DNA of 64,000 nucleotides, taken from the NCBI RefSeq assembly GCF_021650705.1, contig NZ_CP087138.1:5138501-5202500 (forward strand), read 5' to 3'. Position 1 is the first letter of the stretch. Each line of letters begins with the position of its first letter. Shown in pieces: positions 1-9,565 of this stretch. This stretch comes from Pseudomonas sp. KNUC1026 (GTDB lineage Bacteria; Pseudomonadota; Gammaproteobacteria; Pseudomonadales; Pseudomonadaceae). The position numbers were made by a program, and so were the translations under genes. The notes under the pieces are model-generated. The model was not told the DNA's origin, did not search any database, and saw only the letters and a list, made by a program, of their open reading frames with translations.

Positions 1-1
1 G

Positions 2-100
2 CGCATCCTGCCACGTACCCGCGGGCTGGTCGCTACCATGCTGTCGGGCGCAGGCAACCTGATGGCGATGAGCGAAGAGTCTTTCAGCCTGGGCATCTGA
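2..100 (+). CDS. C-terminal end of an acyl-CoA dehydrogenase-like protein (partial)
   Basis: The window opens inside a plus-strand reading frame that encodes about 32 residues and stops at TGA 98-100, ending in ...EESFSLGI. A rho-independent terminator follows about 20 bases later, so this is a real gene end. The fragment is too short for a motif-based call. The acyl-CoA dehydrogenase label is an inference from remembered P. putida gene order, where an acyl-CoA dehydrogenase gene precedes the GGDEF gene and a second acyl-CoA dehydrogenase. The function should be treated as tentative. Confidence 0.5.
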   Translation, partial: RILPRTRGLVATMLSGAGNLMAMSEESFSLGI

Positions 101-121
101 GCCTGCGAGCCTCACCGAATG

Positions 122-145
122 CCGCGCCTTCAGGCGCGGTTTTTC
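122..145 (+). terminator. Rho-independent terminator after the partial first gene
   Basis: A GC-rich stem CCGCGCC / GGCGCGG with a four-base TTCA loop is followed by TTTTTCTT. It lies 22 bases after the stop codon of the upstream gene and points in the same direction. Confidence 0.8.
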
Positions 146-306
146 TTCGGGAAAAATAAATGCCTGTTCGATCAAAAGCCTGACGCCAAAATTTCATCCA
201 GCACTTCATCTTTTTCCAGACACGGCCGATACGAATGCAGGCACAATGATATTGGCCTGCTGCGTACGCGAGCATCAGGCCCCGACGCCGGACTGGAGCA
301 AAGCCC

Positions 307-1594
307 TTGCTGCAACTCAAAGCCTATCGGATCAGCCACTTCCTGCCGTCGCTGGCGCTGCTGGCAGCCGGGCTGGGCGCGGCCTACGTGCGCGACCTCA
401 ACGTGTTCTTCACCTCGCTGTTCAATGTGCTGCCCACCCTGGTGGTGCTGTTGGGCGGCGCCTATTGCGCGGTCTACCAAACGCCAGCGTGAACTGTTTC
501 TGATGGTCACGGTGTACACCGTGTACTTTTTGCTCGACACCCAGACCGACTATTACCGCGATAACGGCCGGGTGCGCGACGACGCGGCGGTCGTCTTCCA
601 CCTGTGCTGCCTGCTGCTGCCGATCCTCTACACCCTCTACGGTTTCTGGGAGGAACGCACCCACCTGGGCCAGGACCTGCTGGCGCGCCTGGCGGTCATG
701 CTGGCGCTGGGCGGGGTGGCGTTCGGCTTCGAGCAAAGTTTTCCACCAGGCCCTGCTGGCGTGGCTGGCCGACATCCGCTGGCCTAGCCTGCACTGGCCC
801 TGGATGAACCTGATCCAGATGAGCTACCCAGTGTTCTTCATCGGCCTGGGCGTGCTGGTCGCGCTCTACCTGCGCAAGCCGCGGCCGTTGCATGCGGCGT
901 TGATCATCGGCTTGGTGGGCCTGTTCTGGATGCTGCCCAAGACTTTCATCTGCCGTTCACGCTGAACATCATGTGCAGCCAGGTGATGCTGATGCTCGCC
1001 GCTGCCGTGGCACACGAGGCGTACCAGATGGCGTTTCGCGACGAGCTCACCGGCCTGCCTGGCCGGCGCGCGCTCAACGAGCGCTTGCAGCGGCTGCGGG
1101 CGCGACTACGTGCTGGCCATGGCCGACGTGGACCGTTCAAGAAATTCAACGACACCCACGGCCATGACGTCGGCGACCAGGTATTGCGACTGGTGGCCAG
1201 CAAGCTGGGCAAGGTCGGTGGCGGTGGCCGTGCGTACCGCTACGGCGGTGAGGAGTTCGCGGTGGTGTTCGCCGGCAAGACGCTCGAAGAGTGCATGCCG
1301 CATCTGGAAGTGATCCGCGGGGTGATCGAGGCGTATGTGATTCACCTGCGCGAAGCCGACCGCCCGCAAAACGACCAGCAGGGCCGGCAACGCCGTGGCG
1401 GCTCGGCAGCGACCAGCGTGTCGGTGACGGTCGGCGTCGGTGTCGCCGAGCGCCAGCCGGAGCAGCGTACTCCAGAAGAGGTGATGAAGGCCGCTGACCA
1501 GGCGCTGTATGCCGCCAAGGGCGCCGGCCGCAACTGCCTGATGGCCGCAGGCAACCAGCGCCGCGGTGCTGTACGCACCGGCGGTGCCGCGTGA
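307..1594 (+). pseudogene. Membrane-anchored GGDEF diguanylate cyclase, reading frame broken by several single-base indels
   Basis: Reassembled from several frames, the protein has a hydrophobic N-terminal half with about six membrane segments (from SHFLPSLALLAAGLGAAYV onward) and a C-terminal GGDEF domain. The domain shows RDELTGLPGRRALNER, then DVDRFKKFNDTHGHDVGDQ after frame repair, and an active-site GGEEF inside RYGGEEFAVVF near base 1250. It should make cyclic di-GMP from two GTP at the inner membrane. The TTG at 307 has a GGAG eight bases upstream; an ATG at 246 could be the start if one T near 306 is extra. Frame changes fall near 480, 740, 950, 1100 and 1133, each repaired by one base. 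No EAL domain is seen. The intact gene would encode about 430 residues. Confidence 0.75.
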
Positions 1595-1693
1595 CCTCTT
1601 GGAACTTACTGGTCACGCCTTGACGCTACGTCTCTGAAACGTGCCTGGGCTACACTGGCCGCACCTGTTTCCTGCCTATCTTGCGAGGTCCCC

Positions 1694-3460
1694 ATGGCCG
1701 ACTACGAAGCCCCTGCGCGACATGCGTTTCGTCATGAACGAGGTGCTCGAATTGCCCGCGCTCTGGGCGCAACTGCCGGCGCTGGCGGAAGCCGCCGATG
1801 CCGAGACTGTCGCGGCGGTGCTGGAGGAGGCTGGCAAGGTTGCCGGGCAGAGCATCGCGCCGCTGAGCCGCGCTGCAGATGAAGAAGGCTGCCACTGGCA
1901 CGAGACTGCCGTCAGCACGCCAAAGGCTTCATTCAGGCCTATGGCACTTACGCCGAAGGCGGTTGGGTGGGCGTGGGTGGCGACCCTGAGTACGGTGGCA
2001 TGGGCATGCCCAAGGCCGTCTCCGCGCAGGTCGAGGAGATGGTCAATGCCGCAAGCCTCTCCTTCGGCCTGTACCCCATGCTGACCGCTGGCGCATGCCT
2101 GGCGATCAACGCCCACGGCAATGACGAACTCAAGCGAACCTACCTGCCCAACATGTACGCAGGCACCTGGGCGGGCTCCATGTGCCTGACCGAGCCGCAT
2201 GCCGGCACCGACCTGGGGATCATCCGCACCCGCGCCGTCCCCGCAGCTGATGGCAGCTATGAGGTGACCGGTACCAAGATCTTCATCACCGGTGGTGAGC
2301 ATGACCTCACCGAAAACATCATCCACCTGGTGCTCGCCAAGCTGCCTGATGCGCCGGCCGGGCCCAAGGGTATTTCGCTGTTGCTGGTGCCCAAGTTCAT
2401 GGTCAATGCCGATGGCAGCCTGGGTGCGCGCAACGGCGTGAGCTGCCGGCTCGATCGAGCACAAGATGGGCATTCAGGCCTCTGCCACCTGCGTAATGAA
2501 CTTCGATTCAGCCATCGGCTACCTGGTGGGCGAGGCCAACAAGGGCCTGGCAGCCATGTTCACCATGATGAACTACGAGCGCCTGGGCGTCGGCGTTCAA
2601 GGCCTGGCCTCGGGTGAGCGCTCCTACCAGAACGCCATCGAATACGCTCGCGAGCGCCTGCAAAGCCGTTCGCCACGCCGGTGCCCAGGCGCCGGCCAAA
2701 GTGGCCGACCCGATCATCGTGCACCCCGATGTGCGGCGCATGCTGCTGACCATGAAAGCCTTCAATGAAGGCGGCCGGGCGTTTCCACCTACGTGGCCAT
2801 GCAACTGGACATCGCCAAGTACGCCGAAGATGCCGCCCAACGCATCGCCGCCGAGGAGCTCGTCGCGCTGCTGACGCCGGTGGCCAAGGCCTTCCTCGAC
2901 GGACCTGGGCCTGGAAACCACCGTGCACGGCCAGCAGGTGTTCGGCGGCCACGGGTACATCCGTGAATGGGGCCAGGAGCAACTGGTGCGTGACGTGCGC
3001 ATCACTCGGATCTACGAAGGCACCAACGGCATCCAGGCGCTGGACCTGATGGGGCGCAAGGTCGTGGCCAACGGCGGCGCTTACTACCGGCGCTTCTCAT
3101 CTGAAGTCAGGGCGTTCATCGAAGCCAACGAGAGCGAATTCAGCACCCCTTGAAGGCTGCGCTGGACAACCTCGACAGCCTCACGGCTTGGGTATTGGAC
3201 AGCGCCAAGGCCAACCCCGAGGAAATCGGTGCCGCTTCGGTCGAGTACCTTCAGGTGTTCAGCTACACCGCCTACGCCTGGCTCTGGGCGCGCATGGCGC
3301 TGGCTGCGGAGCGGGGCACGGGTGATGACGATTTCTATGCCGGCAAACTGGGCACGGCGCGCTTTATTTCGCCCGCCTGTTGCCGCGCGTTCATTCGCTC
3401 ACCGCCTCGGTCAAGGCCGGCAGCGAGTCGCTCTACCTGCTGGGCGAGGCGCAGTTCTGA
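1694..3460 (+). pseudogene. Acyl-CoA dehydrogenase with C-terminal extension, broken by about eight single-base indels
   Basis: ATG 1694 follows a GCGAGG Shine-Dalgarno. Once frames are joined, the product of about 590 residues is a full acyl-CoA dehydrogenase. It has an N-terminal helical part, the FAD-domain signature MCLTEPHAGTDLG, the KIFITGGEHD stretch, the C-terminal QVFGGHGYIREWGQEQLVRD and RITRIYEGTNGIQALDL segments, and a further C-terminal domain typical of the long fatty-acid-type enzymes. It oxidises an acyl-CoA to the 2-enoyl-CoA, passing electrons to ETF; the chain-length preference cannot be read. Breaks occur near 1715, 1925, 2448, 2675, 2785, 2899, 3147 and 3365, mostly a lost or gained base in a short homopolymer. 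I suspect sequencing error rather than true decay because the protein sequence on either side is fully conserved. Confidence 0.85.
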
Positions 3461-3464
3461 CCCT

Positions 3465-3480
3465 GTAAGCCATGGCTTAC
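3465..3480 (+). other. Short inverted repeat just after the acyl-CoA dehydrogenase stop
   Basis: GTAAGCC and GGCTTAC flank an AT dinucleotide, a perfect 7+2+7 inverted repeat starting five bases after the stop codon. It has no T run, so it is more likely a 3' mRNA-end stabiliser or chance than a terminator. The rest of the 266-base gap up to 3726 holds only the terminator and REP copy listed next. Confidence 0.35.
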
Positions 3481-3637
3481 TTCACGCGGCGGTGTTCGCC
3501 CAATAGGCGCCGCCGCTACGCTTGGTTAATCTTTGTTTCAAGGACGTCGCGCAGGATAGCGCAAAGGAAAACGCGGACACGTCAGGAAGGCTGCCAGGGA
3601 GGTGGCTATTCAAGGATGAACGGGAAACCGTCTGTAG

Positions 3638-3663
3638 AACCCCGCCATGGTGCGGGGTTTTCT
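3638..3663 (+). terminator. Rho-independent terminator
   Basis: AACCCCGC / GCGGGGTT arms (3638-3645 and 3652-3659) run into TTTTCTT on the plus strand. It lies about 180 bases downstream of the acyl-CoA dehydrogenase stop and would end that transcript. Confidence 0.75.
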
Positions 3664-3684
3664 TATTTCATGTTCAGACGCCTT

Positions 3685-3711
3685 CGTCGCCCGGCAAAGC
3701 CGGCCTCCCAC
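3685..3711. repeat. REP-like element, single copy
   Basis: The core GTCGCCCGGCAAAGCCGGCC followed by TCCCAC recurs with minor changes near 6300, 32151, 32207, 42903, 42973, 43017 and 43084. The imperfect palindrome CCGGC..GCCGG inside a fixed head (CGTCG) and tail (TCCCAC) is typical of Pseudomonas REP sequences placed between genes. Confidence 0.75.
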
Positions 3712-3726
3712 CTGATGACCCCAGCA

Positions 3727-4611
3727 TCAAGTTCTGATTACCTCCTCCAACAACTGCCGCAACAACTCCACCGACGCCTGCTGCCGCTGCGCATCCCGAT
3801 ACACCAACCCCACCTTCAACGGCACTCGCGGCTCGGTCAGTGGCTTCCATAGCAGCTCCGCCGAATCGCTGATCACCTGTGCCCGCCCCGGCAGGACGGT
3901 GGCCAGTCGCGTATGGGGCAGGGTGTCGAGGATGCCGGCCATGGTGTTGAGCTCAGCCTGCACACGAGGGCGGCGGCCCAGGGTGGCCAGTTGGGTTTGC
4001 CACATCTGGCGGATCTGGAATTCCTCGCCCAGCAACAGCATCGGTTGGTCGGCCGCCTGCGCCAGTGACACCTTGCGAAAGGCTTGCAGGGGGTGATTGC
4101 GCGGCACCACCAGTTGCAGCTCGTCTTCGTAGAGCGCCAGCCCGTGCAGCGCCGGCTGGCGCGGCGGCAGGTAACCGATGCCGATGTCGAGGGTGCCGCC
4201 TTGCAGGCGACGCTCGATTTCCAGGCCCGACAGTTCGTAGATCTGCACCACCAGGTGCGGCTGTGCGCGGCTCATGCGTTCGAGCAGTTGCGGCACCAGG
4301 CTGGGATGAACCGTCTGCAACACGCCGATGGCCAGCGTGCGCTGCGCCTGGCCTTGAAAGGCGCGCATGGCCTGATGGGTGCGCTGCAGCCCGTCGAGCA
4401 GTGGCAGGGCGTGGCCATAGAGGGTGTGCGCGGCCAGTGTGGGCAGTAGGCGCTTGCCGCCGCGCTCGAACAAGGCCAGGTCAAGGCTGTGTTCGAGCTG
4501 GCGGATCTGCTGGGAAAGCGCCGGTTGCGAGATCGACAAGCGCTCCGCTGCGCGGCCCACGTGGCCCTCTTCGTAGACTGCGGCAAAGTAACGCAGCTGT
4601 CGAAAATCCAT
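3727..4611 (-). CDS. LysR-family transcriptional regulator
   Basis: This 294-residue protein begins MDFRQLRYFAAVYEEGHVGRAAE. It has the N-terminal winged helix-turn-helix of LysR regulators (about residues 3-60, with RLSISQPALSQQIRQLE as the recognition region) and a substrate-binding-like domain from about residue 90. The effector is unknown. It is divergent from the class III aminotransferase gene at 4772, which makes that gene its likely target by the usual LysR arrangement. The length is normal and the frame is intact, in contrast to its neighbours. Confidence 0.9.
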   Translation of the reverse strand: MDFRQLRYFAAVYEEGHVGRAAERLSISQPALSQQIRQLEHSLDLALFERGGKRLLPTLAAHTLYGHALPLLDGLQRTHQAMRAFQGQAQRTLAIGVLQTVHPSLVPQLLERMSRAQPHLVVQIYELSGLEIERRLQGGTLDIGIGYLPPRQPALHGLALYEDELQLVVPRNHPLQAFRKVSLAQAADQPMLLLGEEFQIRQMWQTQLATLGRRPRVQAELNTMAGILDTLPHTRLATVLPGRAQVISDSAELLWKPLTEPRVPLKVGLVYRDAQRQQASVELLRQLLEEVIRT

Positions 4612-4771
4612 AAGTTCTGCTTATCGAAAGAGATGCTAAATCGAAATGGCTCAAGGCCAGCCAGGCGCCTAGTCTAGCTTGGAATAAGGGGCCATAAGAG
4701 CCGATGAGGAAAATGAGCCGCGTGCATACCCAGGCAAGATGCATAGGCAAAGCGAAACAGCACGATAACGG
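4612..4771. promoter_or_regulatory. Divergent control region of the LysR and aminotransferase genes
   Basis: This 160-base AT-richer gap separates two genes running apart. Directly upstream of the LysR start there is a direct repeat ATCGAAA at 4623-4629 and 4640-4646, 17 bases start to start. That is a plausible pair of regulator half-sites, but no perfect T-N11-A dyad was recognised. No confident sigma70 hexamers were identified. Confidence 0.35.
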
Positions 4772-6000
4772 GTGGCAGGCGTGAACCTGTTCCGTCTGGC
4801 TCGCCCCATGGCCGATGAGACGGGCTTCGATGCGCAGGCTGCCCGTGCCCATCGCCTGCAACCGAGCGAGCGCCCCCAACGGGTGTTCGTGCGAGGCCAG
4901 GGCTCCTGGCTATGGGACGACACTGGCCGTGCCTATCTGGATTTCACTCAGGGCCTGGGTGTAGACAGCCTCGGGCACAGCCCCAGCGCGCTGGTCGAAG
5001 CCTTGCAGGCTCAGGCGCAAGAGCTGGTCAACCCCGGCGCGCGCTGGGAGCATCAGGGCGAGCTGGCCCTGTTGCAACAGCTGTGCCGGGCCACGGGCAG
5101 CGATTTCGGTTACCTGCTGGGCACTGGCAGCGAAGCCTGCGAGGCCGCCGTACTGCTCGCGCGGCAGTGGGGCGAGGCTAACCGGCGCGGCGCGTTCGGC
5201 ATCATTACCGCTCAGGGCGGCTGCCATGGCCATGGCCTCGGCGCCCGCTCCAGCACCGCTCGGCTGCGGCACGGGCCGGAACTGCAAGGCTTCACTCAAG
5301 TCCCGTTCAACGACCTGCCGGCCCTGTGCGCGGCGATCGACACCGATACGGTTGCGATCATGCTCGAACCGGTGCAGGGCGAAGCAGGTGTGCTGCCTGC
5401 TGACGTCGGCTACCTGCGCGGCGTGGAGCGGTTGTGCCGTGAGCTGGGAATCCTGCTGATTCTCGATGAAGTCGGCACTGGCATGGGCCGCTGCGGCACA
5501 TTGCTCGCAGAGGAGCAGTACGGCATACGCGCCGACATCCTCGCCCTGGGCAAGGGCCTGGGCGGCGGAGTCGGCCTGGCGGCAGTGCTGACACGCGAGC
5601 GCGCTTGCGCACTGCGGTTGGAGGACTTCGCCGGTAGCCATCACGGCAATCCACTGGCCTGCGCTGCGGGCCGCGCAGTCTTCCAGGCGGTGCCGGAACT
5701 GCTGGGGCGGGTCGAAGATCGCGGGCGCCACTTGCGTGAAGGCCTGGGCCGGCTCGCTCAACGCTATGAATTGCTGGCGCCGCGCGGGCTGGGCCTGCTC
5801 TGGGGGTTGCCGCTGCCCAAGGCAACGCTGCCCAGGTAGTGAATGCTGCCTTGCAGGAGGGCTTGCTGCTCGACGCCCCGCAGTCAGATGCGCTTCGTTT
5901 CACTCCGGCGCTGTGCGTGAGCCGTGGCAACATCGATGACATGCTGGCCCGCCTGGGCCGTGCTCTGGCGCGGGTGCATGCCGCGCAACTGAGCTGCTGA
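4772..6000 (+). CDS. Class III (PLP-dependent) aminotransferase, acetylornithine/GABA aminotransferase-like; one frameshift
   Basis: The protein has the full fold-type I class III layout. It shows GSWLWDDTGRAYLDFTQG near the N-terminus, LGTGSEACEAAVLLAR, the LILDEVGTGMGR block whose Asp contacts the PLP ring nitrogen, and LALGKGLGGG with the probable Schiff-base lysine. It would move an amino group from an omega-amino or N-acetylornithine-type donor to 2-oxoglutarate; the exact substrate cannot be read. The frame changes near 5815 (LLWGLPLP to AQGNAAQVVNAAL) and then runs to TGA 5998-6000. The start is uncertain: GTG 4772, GTG 4781 or ATG 4809. It is divergent from the LysR gene and ends before a strong terminator. 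Confidence 0.8.
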
Positions 6001-6024
6001 ATACCGTCTGGCGTATCTGCGCAC

Positions 6025-6060
6025 CGCCCCGGGCCGGCTGTTTGGGCCCGGGCGTTTTTT
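6025..6060 (+). terminator. Rho-independent terminator after the aminotransferase gene
   Basis: A GC-rich stem built from CGCCCCGGGCC and GGGCCCGGGCG surrounds GGCTGTTT and is followed by a run of six T, 25 bases past the stop codon. Confidence 0.8.
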
Positions 6061-6123
6061 CAGGCGCTGAACCGCTTCGCTGGCAGTGTGGTCGTAGTAG
6101 CAACCACCGTTTCGGAGCCTCGC

Positions 6124-6282
6124 ATGGACATCATTCGCATCATTTTCGCAATCATCCTCCCCCCGCTGGGCGTGTTCCTGCAGGTGGGGTTCGGCGGTGC
6201 CTTCTGGCTGAACATTCTGCTGACGCTGTGCGGGTACATTCCCGGTATCGTGCATGCGGTGTGGATCATTGCCCGGCGTTGA
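6124..6282 (+). CDS. YqaE/Pmp3-family (UPF0057) small membrane protein
   Basis: A 52-residue protein begins MDIIRIIFAIILPPLGVFLQ. It contains the two hydrophobic segments and the PPLGVFLQVG and GYIPGIVHAVW motifs that define the Pmp3/YqaE family of stress-associated proteolipids. These sit in the inner membrane and are linked to membrane potential and osmotic stress; the molecular mechanism is not established. ATG 6124 has a GGAG about eight bases upstream. It is a lone gene between the aminotransferase terminator and a REP pair. Confidence 0.9.
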   Translation: MDIIRIIFAIILPPLGVFLQVGFGGAFWLNILLTLCGYIPGIVHAVWIIARR

Positions 6283-6299
6283 GGGGCCACCGCGTCATA

Positions 6300-6360
6300 C
6301 GTCGCCCGGCTAGCCGGCCTCCCACTCCAAATGGTGGGAGGGCGGCTAGCCGCGCGACGC
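6300..6360. repeat. Inverted pair of REP-like elements
   Basis: Two copies of the same REP family face each other. CGTCGCCCGGCTAGCCGG followed by CCTCCCAC occupies 6300-6326, and its reverse-complement form, GTGGGAGGGCGGCTAGCC then GCGCGACGC, occupies 6334-6360. The pair separates two convergent genes (yqaE-like, plus; peptidase, minus), the usual place for such BIME-like units. Confidence 0.75.
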
Positions 6361-6361
6361 T

Positions 6362-8200
6362 TCACGCTAGAACCCACTGATAAAACCGATACTCCGCCTC
6401 CAGCGCATGCGCCAGGTTAGCCGCCTGGCGAAACCCATGCCGCTCCTGCGCATAATCGTGCGCCTCCACCGGCACCCCCTGCCGCTCAAGCGCTGCCACC
6501 ATCGAGCGCGTCTGCTCCGGCACCACCACCTTGTCCAACTCCCCCTGAAAGAACACCACCGGCACACCGATGCGCTTGGCATGCAGCAGCGGCGTGCGTG
6601 CCGCATACCGCTCAGCATCCTGCACGGGGTCGCCGATCAGCCAGTCCAGGTAGTCCGCCTCGAACTTCGTGCGTCGCCCTTGCCAGCGCGGCCGGGTCGC
6701 TGACGCCATACAGGCTTGCTCCGGCACGGAACACATCGGCAAACGCCAGTGCGCACAGCGTGGTATAGCCGCCCGCGCTGCTGCCGCGAATGAAGGCCTG
6801 GCCTGGCTCGATCAGCCCCTGCTCGCACAGGTGCCGCACCAGCGCGCAGGCATCCTCCACATCCGACTCGCCCCAGCGCAGGTGCAGCGCCTGGCGAAAG
6901 GCACGGCCATAGCAGGTGCTGCCCCGGTAGTTCAGCTGCGCCACGCTGAAGCCGCCCTGTGCCCAGAATTGCACGCGCAGGTCGAGCACCGGGTAGAAGC
7001 TGGAAGTCGGCCCGCCATGGATGAATACCACCAGCGGCGCGGGTGCCTGCAGCCCCAAAGCGGGGTAGAAAAAGCCGTAAGCGAAACCGTCGCCACTCGG
7101 AAAGCGCAGGGGCACGGGCTGGCTCAGAGCCTCTACCGGCAGCGGGCTGGCACCGCCGGCAAGGGCCTCGGAGCCATGATCGTGGCGGTTGATGCGCACA
7201 ATGGCCGCCGGCATGCTGGGCGACTCGGCGATTGCGTAAAGCCAGTCCGCGTCGAACGCGAGGCTACGAAAACGGCTGTAGCTGCCGGTGTAATCCTCCA
7301 CTGGGCCGCCGATCCGGCAGATGCCCAAACGCGCAAAGCCCTCTTCGAACCAGGTGGCCAGGTATTCATCGTCGCTGATCGGTGCCCAACTGCTGGCGCC
7401 CGATTGCCATGGTGCGCCGCCATGGTCGGCCAGGGCGCTGGGCAGTGGCTGCCAGCCGTCGGCACTCTCGCGCCAGGGCTGCCAGAAACCATTGCGGTCG
7501 GTCAGGCAATGCAGGCGGCCGCGCTCGTCGAAGCAGGGCTGTTGCAAGCTTTCGGGTACCACCCCATCGCCGGCCAGGCACACCGGCATGAACCAGCCGC
7601 CGTCGGCGCGGCGTTCGGCGCACATCAGCCGCGTTTGCGTCCAGGGCTGGTGCGGGCGGCTCCATTCGACCCACGCCAGGCGCGTGCCGCGGTCGCCCAG
7701 CGCAGGGCTTGAGTAGAAGTCGGCACCTTCGGCCAGCACCTGGCGCGCGCCGCTGGCCAGGCTGATCGCCACCAGCCTGTGGATATCCACAGGCTCAACT
7801 GCTTCCTCCTCGACCGCCAGCACCAGGCCCTCGGCGAACACCAGGCCGCCGTAGCGGTAACTGCCTTGAGTCAATGGCTGCGGCTGGCCGCCGAAATGGG
7901 CTGGCGATACAGCTGCTGGTCGGCGTCGTTGACGAACACCAGGGCTTCACCTGCCACGCAGAAGCTTCCGCCGCCGTACTCATACACCCGGCTGCGGGCG
8001 CTGAAGCCATCCGGAGTCAGGCGCTGTGCCTGGCCGTCGTGCCAACGCCAGAGGCGGCAGGCGCCGTCCTCGGGGCGGTACTCGTTCCAGAACAGGCCCG
8101 CCGGGCTCACCTTGAGCTCGGCAAAGTCGATGCTGGCGGCCACCGCTGCAGCGGCGCTGAGCGGCTCGGCCGCGGGCGATGAGGCGTGAGTTTCGGTCAT
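6362..8200 (-). CDS. S9-family prolyl oligopeptidase-like serine peptidase linked to the pqq genes; two frameshifts
   Basis: Joined across two single-base breaks (near 7872 and 6690), this is a protein of about 610 residues with an N-terminal beta-propeller part and a C-terminal alpha/beta-hydrolase domain. The nucleophile is in FIRGSSAGGYTT (G-x-S-x-G), the acid in QGELDKVVVP and the histidine in YAQERHGF, so the catalytic triad is complete. Genes of this type follow pqqE in P. putida, and a role in handling PqqA-derived peptide has been suggested for such neighbours, but the substrate is not known. ATG 8200 (MTETHASS) lies inside the 3' end of pqqE. It is the last gene of the pqq operon. 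Confidence 0.8.
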
Positions 8201-9318
8201 TGCGGTAGGTGAGCTGGCTGATGGTTTCGGTGGCGTGCTCGGATTCCTCGCGCGCGGCAAGGATCATTCCGTGGTGCGGTGACTTGCTGCACACAGGGTC
8301 TGCCTGGGTGGCGTCGCCTGTCAACATGAACGCCTGGCAGCGGCAGCCGCCGAAATCCTTCTCTTTTTCGTCGCATGAGCGGCACGGCTCGGGCATCCAG
8401 TCGTAGCCACGGAAGCGGTTGAAACCGAACGAGTCGTACCAGATGTGCTGCAGGCTGTGCTCGCGCACGTTGGGGAAGGTAATCGGCATCTGCCGCGCGC
8501 CGTGGCAGGGCAGGGCGGTGCCATCCGGCGTCACGGTCAGGAAGATGTTGCCCCAACTGTTCATGCAGGCCTTGGGGCGTTCCTCGTAGTAATCCGGCGT
8601 CACGAAGATCAGCTTGACCTTGCGCCCCTCGGCCTCGAAACGCTCGCGGTATTCATTGGTGATGCGCTCGGCCCGCTCGCAGTTGCGCGCGGGTCGGCAG
8701 CAGGCCCACTCGGTTCAAGTGCGCCCAACCGTAGAACTGGCAGGTGGCGAGCTCGACGAAGTCAGCCTCAAGCGCCACGCACAGTTCGATGATGCGGTCG
8801 ATCTGGTCGATGTTGTGCCGGTGCGTCACGAAGTTGAGCACCATCGGGTAGCCGTGGGCCTTCACCGCGCGAGCCATGGCCAGCTTCTGGGCGAAGGCTT
8901 TCTTCGAGCCGGCGAGCAGGTTGTTCACCTCTTCATCGCTCGCCTGAAAGCTGATCTGGATGTGGTCGAGCCCGGCCTGCTTGAATTCAGCCAGGCGCGC
9001 TTCGGTCAGGCCGATGCCGGAAGTGATCAGGTTGGTGTAGTAGCCCAGCCCGCGCGCCTCGGCGATCAGCTCGGCCAGGTCCTGGCGCACCAGCGGCTCG
9101 CCGCCGGAGAAGCCCAGTTGCGCTGCGCCCATTTCCCGGGCCTGGCGCATCACCTGCTTCCACTGCTCGGTCGACAGCTCCTGGCCCTGCGCTGCGAAAT
9201 CCAGCGGGTTGGAGCAGTACGGACACTGCAGCGGGCAGCGGTAGGTGAGCTCGGCCAGCAGCCAGAGCGGCAGGCCGACTTCGGCTTTTTCAGGCAAGTT
9301 CGAGCCAGTGCTTTTCAC
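8166..9318 (-). CDS. pqqE: PqqE, radical SAM glutamate-tyrosine cross-linking enzyme of PQQ synthesis; one frameshift and no clear stop
   Basis: PqqE forms the carbon-carbon bond between Glu and Tyr of PqqA held on PqqD. The radical SAM cluster motif is seen in RCPLQCPYC (Cx3Cx2C), followed by LGFSGGEPLV. The SPASM-type auxiliary cluster motif is in CRSCDEKEKDFGGCRCQ. GTG 9318 overlaps the end of pqqD by 29 bases. One extra C near 8690 breaks the frame. The conserved tail (YRNDRNSRLIARG) ends near 8169, but the next codon is CGA, not a stop, and the frame stays open to 7980 inside the downstream peptidase gene. The end given here is where the family normally stops. Confidence 0.9.
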
Positions 9319-9565
9319 GCGCTACCTCCATGAACTGTTCGACGTCGTCGCCCAGCTCCGGCACTCCGGGAAATTGCGCGTCGAGCGCAGCGATGATCGC
9401 CGCCACCGAGCGCTGGCCGTCGATCAGGCCTCCGATGGCTGCGGCGCTGTCGTTGAGCTTGATCATCCCTTCGGGGTACAGCAGCACGTGGCCCTTTTGC
9501 GCCGGCTCGTACTGGAAGCGGTAACCCTGGCGCCAGGCCGGGACTCTCGAACGGTCGAAACTCAT
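9290..9565 (-). CDS. pqqD: PqqD, PqqA peptide chaperone
   Basis: This 91-residue protein starts MSFDRSRVPAWRQGYRFQYE. It carries the PqqD-family RIPP recognition element fold, including HVLLYPEGMIKLNDSAAAI. It binds the PqqA precursor and presents it to PqqE. Its ATG overlaps the pqqC stop in an ATGA tetranucleotide, showing translational coupling, and its 3' end overlaps the pqqE start. The frame is intact and the length is normal. Confidence 0.95.
   Translation of the reverse strand: MSFDRSRVPAWRQGYRFQYEPAQKGHVLLYPEGMIKLNDSAAAIGGLIDGQRSVAAIIAALDAQFPGVPELGDDVEQFMEVAREKHWLELA

Noticed and set aside
3472..3852. 126-residue plus-strand open frame after the acyl-CoA dehydrogenase
   Set aside because: It runs through a terminator and a REP copy and has no Shine-Dalgarno or recognisable domain.
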